The notes under the pieces: model-generated
Databases searched by the model: none
Told to the model about the DNA's origin: nothing
Seen by the model: the letters and a program-made list of their open reading frames with translations, nothing else
Shown: positions 5,744 to 7,062 of the stretch, piece after piece
How positions within the stretch are numbered: position 1 is the first letter of the stretch
Layout: the number at the start of each line of letters is the position of its first letter
Position numbers and translations under genes: made by a program
Source: Acidobacteriota bacterium
GTDB lineage: Bacteria > Acidobacteriota > Blastocatellia > Pyrinomonadales > Pyrinomonadaceae
Length of the DNA: 7,062 nucleotides
NCBI GenBank assembly: GCA_029777145.1
Contig: JAKOSS010000401.1
Location: 1 to 7,062, forward strand
Reading direction: 5' to 3'

Positions 5744-7062
5744 ATGTCAATTCTCGATACATTTCGCGGCCGACTCGTGATTATCCTCGCGCTTTTGCTG
5801 ATCACGACGCTCGGCGTCCAGTATTACCTCAATCTAAAGACGCAGCAGGAGAATAATCTTCTTCGCGAACGCCAGGAACAGGCGCTCGTCGCCGGGTTCG
5901 CGCTCGCCTTCAGCAGCATCACTTCGAAGGAATATCTCGAGGTTCTTGTTCAGCGTGAAGATCAGCCCTTTTACGACGAGATGACCAAGGACCGGATCAA
6001 GGAAATCCTCGTCATCAACAACAAAGGACAGATCATCGACAGCCTCAACCCGGAGTACGCGCCGACGATAAATGACCGAAACGAGGCCGTGTACGTGAAC
6101 CTGAGCGATATCAAGAATCTGCCCCCGCTGATGGAGTCGAACCGTTTGGGCGCGGACGCTTCAAGGTTTCCGAACGCGAAATCCGAAGACAATCAGGCCG
6201 ACGGCGAGGCGCACGTTCTGCCGATCGATACCTCGTACGACGGTCGCTGGTACGCGATGGTCGTGCTTCGCAACGATCGCAGCGAGACGGCTTTCCGCGC
6301 CGCGCGTCCGCTGACGTACACGCTGCTGATTCTCCTTTTCTCGTCGATCATCACGATGCTGCTCGTGTGGCGTTTCACGCGGCCGATCGCGGACCTTTCG
6401 AACGCCGCGCGCGAAGTCGCCGGCGGGAACCTCGGAGTGCGGGTCAAGGAATATGTGAGGCGCGACGAGTTGGGCGAACTCGCTCTCCAGTTCAATGTCA
6501 TGACGTCGGAACTCGAGAAAAAACAGGAGCTCGAAGCGAAACTGAAGGAAGCCGAAAAATCTGCGGTCGTCGGGCGGCTCGGATCGGCGATCGCGCACGA
6601 GATCCGCAATCCGCTCAATTATCTGAACCTGACGCTCGATCACCTGCGGGCGAAATTCGCGCCGGCCGATTCCGACAAACGCGCCGATTTTGAAAAGCTC
6701 ACCGCTCAGCTGAAGGCGGAAGTCGCGCGGATCAACCAGCAGATCACGGACTTCCTCGGTTACTCGCGGCCGCCGAATCCGACGATCCGTCCGACCGATA
6801 TCAGGAAAACTATCGAGGATTCGTTGCACATCATCGAGGTTCAGGCCGACGATCGGAACGTCAAGATCGGGCTGGTCGAACACGAGGACGTGCCGCCGGC
6901 TGCGGCCGACCCCGACTATCTGCGTTCGCTGTTCAACAATTTGCTGATCAACGCCGTGCATTCGATGGAACCGGAAGGCGGGCGGCTCGGCGTCAAGATC
7001 TCGCCGGACGGCGATTTCGTGCGGGTCGAGATCACGGACACCGGAAAGGGAATCCCGGCCGA
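5744..7062 (+). CDS. Membrane sensor histidine kinase (NtrB/AtoS-like H box), 3' end outside the window
   Basis: The visible 439 residues form a typical two-component sensor. There is a membrane segment at about 11-28, a periplasmic sensor region (about 29-188), a second membrane segment (about 189-209) and a HAMP domain (about 210-262: FTRPIADLSNAAREVAGGNLGVRV, then DELGELALQFNVM). A dimerisation domain follows with H box AIAHEIRNPLNYL, phospho-acceptor H285. The ATPase domain shows the N box LFNNLLINAVHSM (N403) and G1 box DTGKGIP (432-438); the window ends there, so the G2 region is missing. The HEIRNPLN form of the H box is common in kinases paired with NtrC-type sigma-54 activators, so such a regulator may follow to the right. 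The ATG at 5744 has no strong Shine-Dalgarno sequence, but no other start codon precedes it in frame in the preceding 40 bases and it places the first membrane segment correctly. It is divergent from the transpeptidase gene, and the ligand cannot be read from the sequence. Confidence 0.93.
   Translation, partial: MSILDTFRGRLVIILALLLITTLGVQYYLNLKTQQENNLLRERQEQALVAGFALAFSSITSKEYLEVLVQREDQPFYDEMTKDRIKEILVINNKGQIIDSLNPEYAPTINDRNEAVYVNLSDIKNLPPLMESNRLGADASRFPNAKSEDNQADGEAHVLPIDTSYDGRWYAMVVLRNDRSETAFRAARPLTYTLLILLFSSIITMLLVWRFTRPIADLSNAAREVAGGNLGVRVKEYVRRDELGELALQFNVMTSELEKKQELEAKLKEAEKSAVVGRLGSAIAHEIRNPLNYLNLTLDHLRAKFAPADSDKRADFEKLTAQLKAEVARINQQITDFLGYSRPPNPTIRPTDIRKTIEDSLHIIEVQADDRNVKIGLVEHEDVPPAAADPDYLRSLFNNLLINAVHSMEPEGGRLGVKISPDGDFVRVEITDTGKGIPA

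Noticed and set aside
6161..6961. A 266-codon open frame on the minus strand opposite the histidine kinase
   Set aside because: It runs antisense to the HAMP, H-box and N-box coding sequence, is Arg-rich and shows no motif or ribosome-binding site.

Overview
The window reads as ordinary chromosomal DNA of a moderately GC-rich, probably Gram-negative (diderm) bacterium. It is densely coded and has no rRNA, tRNA, CRISPR array, transposase or phage gene. Gene content and protein style (LepB box B reading PTGSMQNTI, rnc next to lepB, exported proteins with Thr- or Lys-rich tails) would fit an Acidobacteriota lineage such as Blastocatellia. That assignment is an impression from memory, not a result shown by the sequence.

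Layout. Five genes lie on the minus strand and one on the plus strand. Transcription on the minus strand runs from right to left: a signal-peptide-bearing penicillin-binding transpeptidase (5523 to 4081), a perfect 12-bp terminator-like hairpin (3985-4016), a TTGACA-type promoter (3927-3956) with a long leader (to 3744), an exported protein of unknown function (3743 to 2562), a second terminator-like hairpin (2496-2530), then the compact group rnc (2480 to 1746), lepB (1714 to 899) and psuG (883 to beyond position 1, C-terminus cut off). Divergent from the transpeptidase, a membrane sensor histidine kinase starts at 5744 and runs off the right edge just after its G1 box.

How the genes fit together. 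rnc (RNase III), lepB (signal peptidase I) and psuG (pseudouridine-5'-phosphate glycosidase) are separated by 31 and 15 bases and are probably cotranscribed. rnc and psuG both concern RNA processing or breakdown, and lepB serves protein export. The transpeptidase and the histidine kinase share a 220-bp divergent regulatory region. In it, back-to-back -10 elements overlap and a CGGCAAC-N7-GTTGCCG inverted repeat covers the transpeptidase -35 element.

The most interesting observation is in the transpeptidase. Its only two cysteines sit directly before the SxxK serine and directly after the KTGS motif. These are the positions that form the Cys69-Cys238 disulfide of class A carbapenemases (KPC, NMC-A, SME, GES), here found in a PBP-type fold. 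The protein also lacks the usual class B pedestal domain and carries a charged helical linker and a Lys-rich tail instead.
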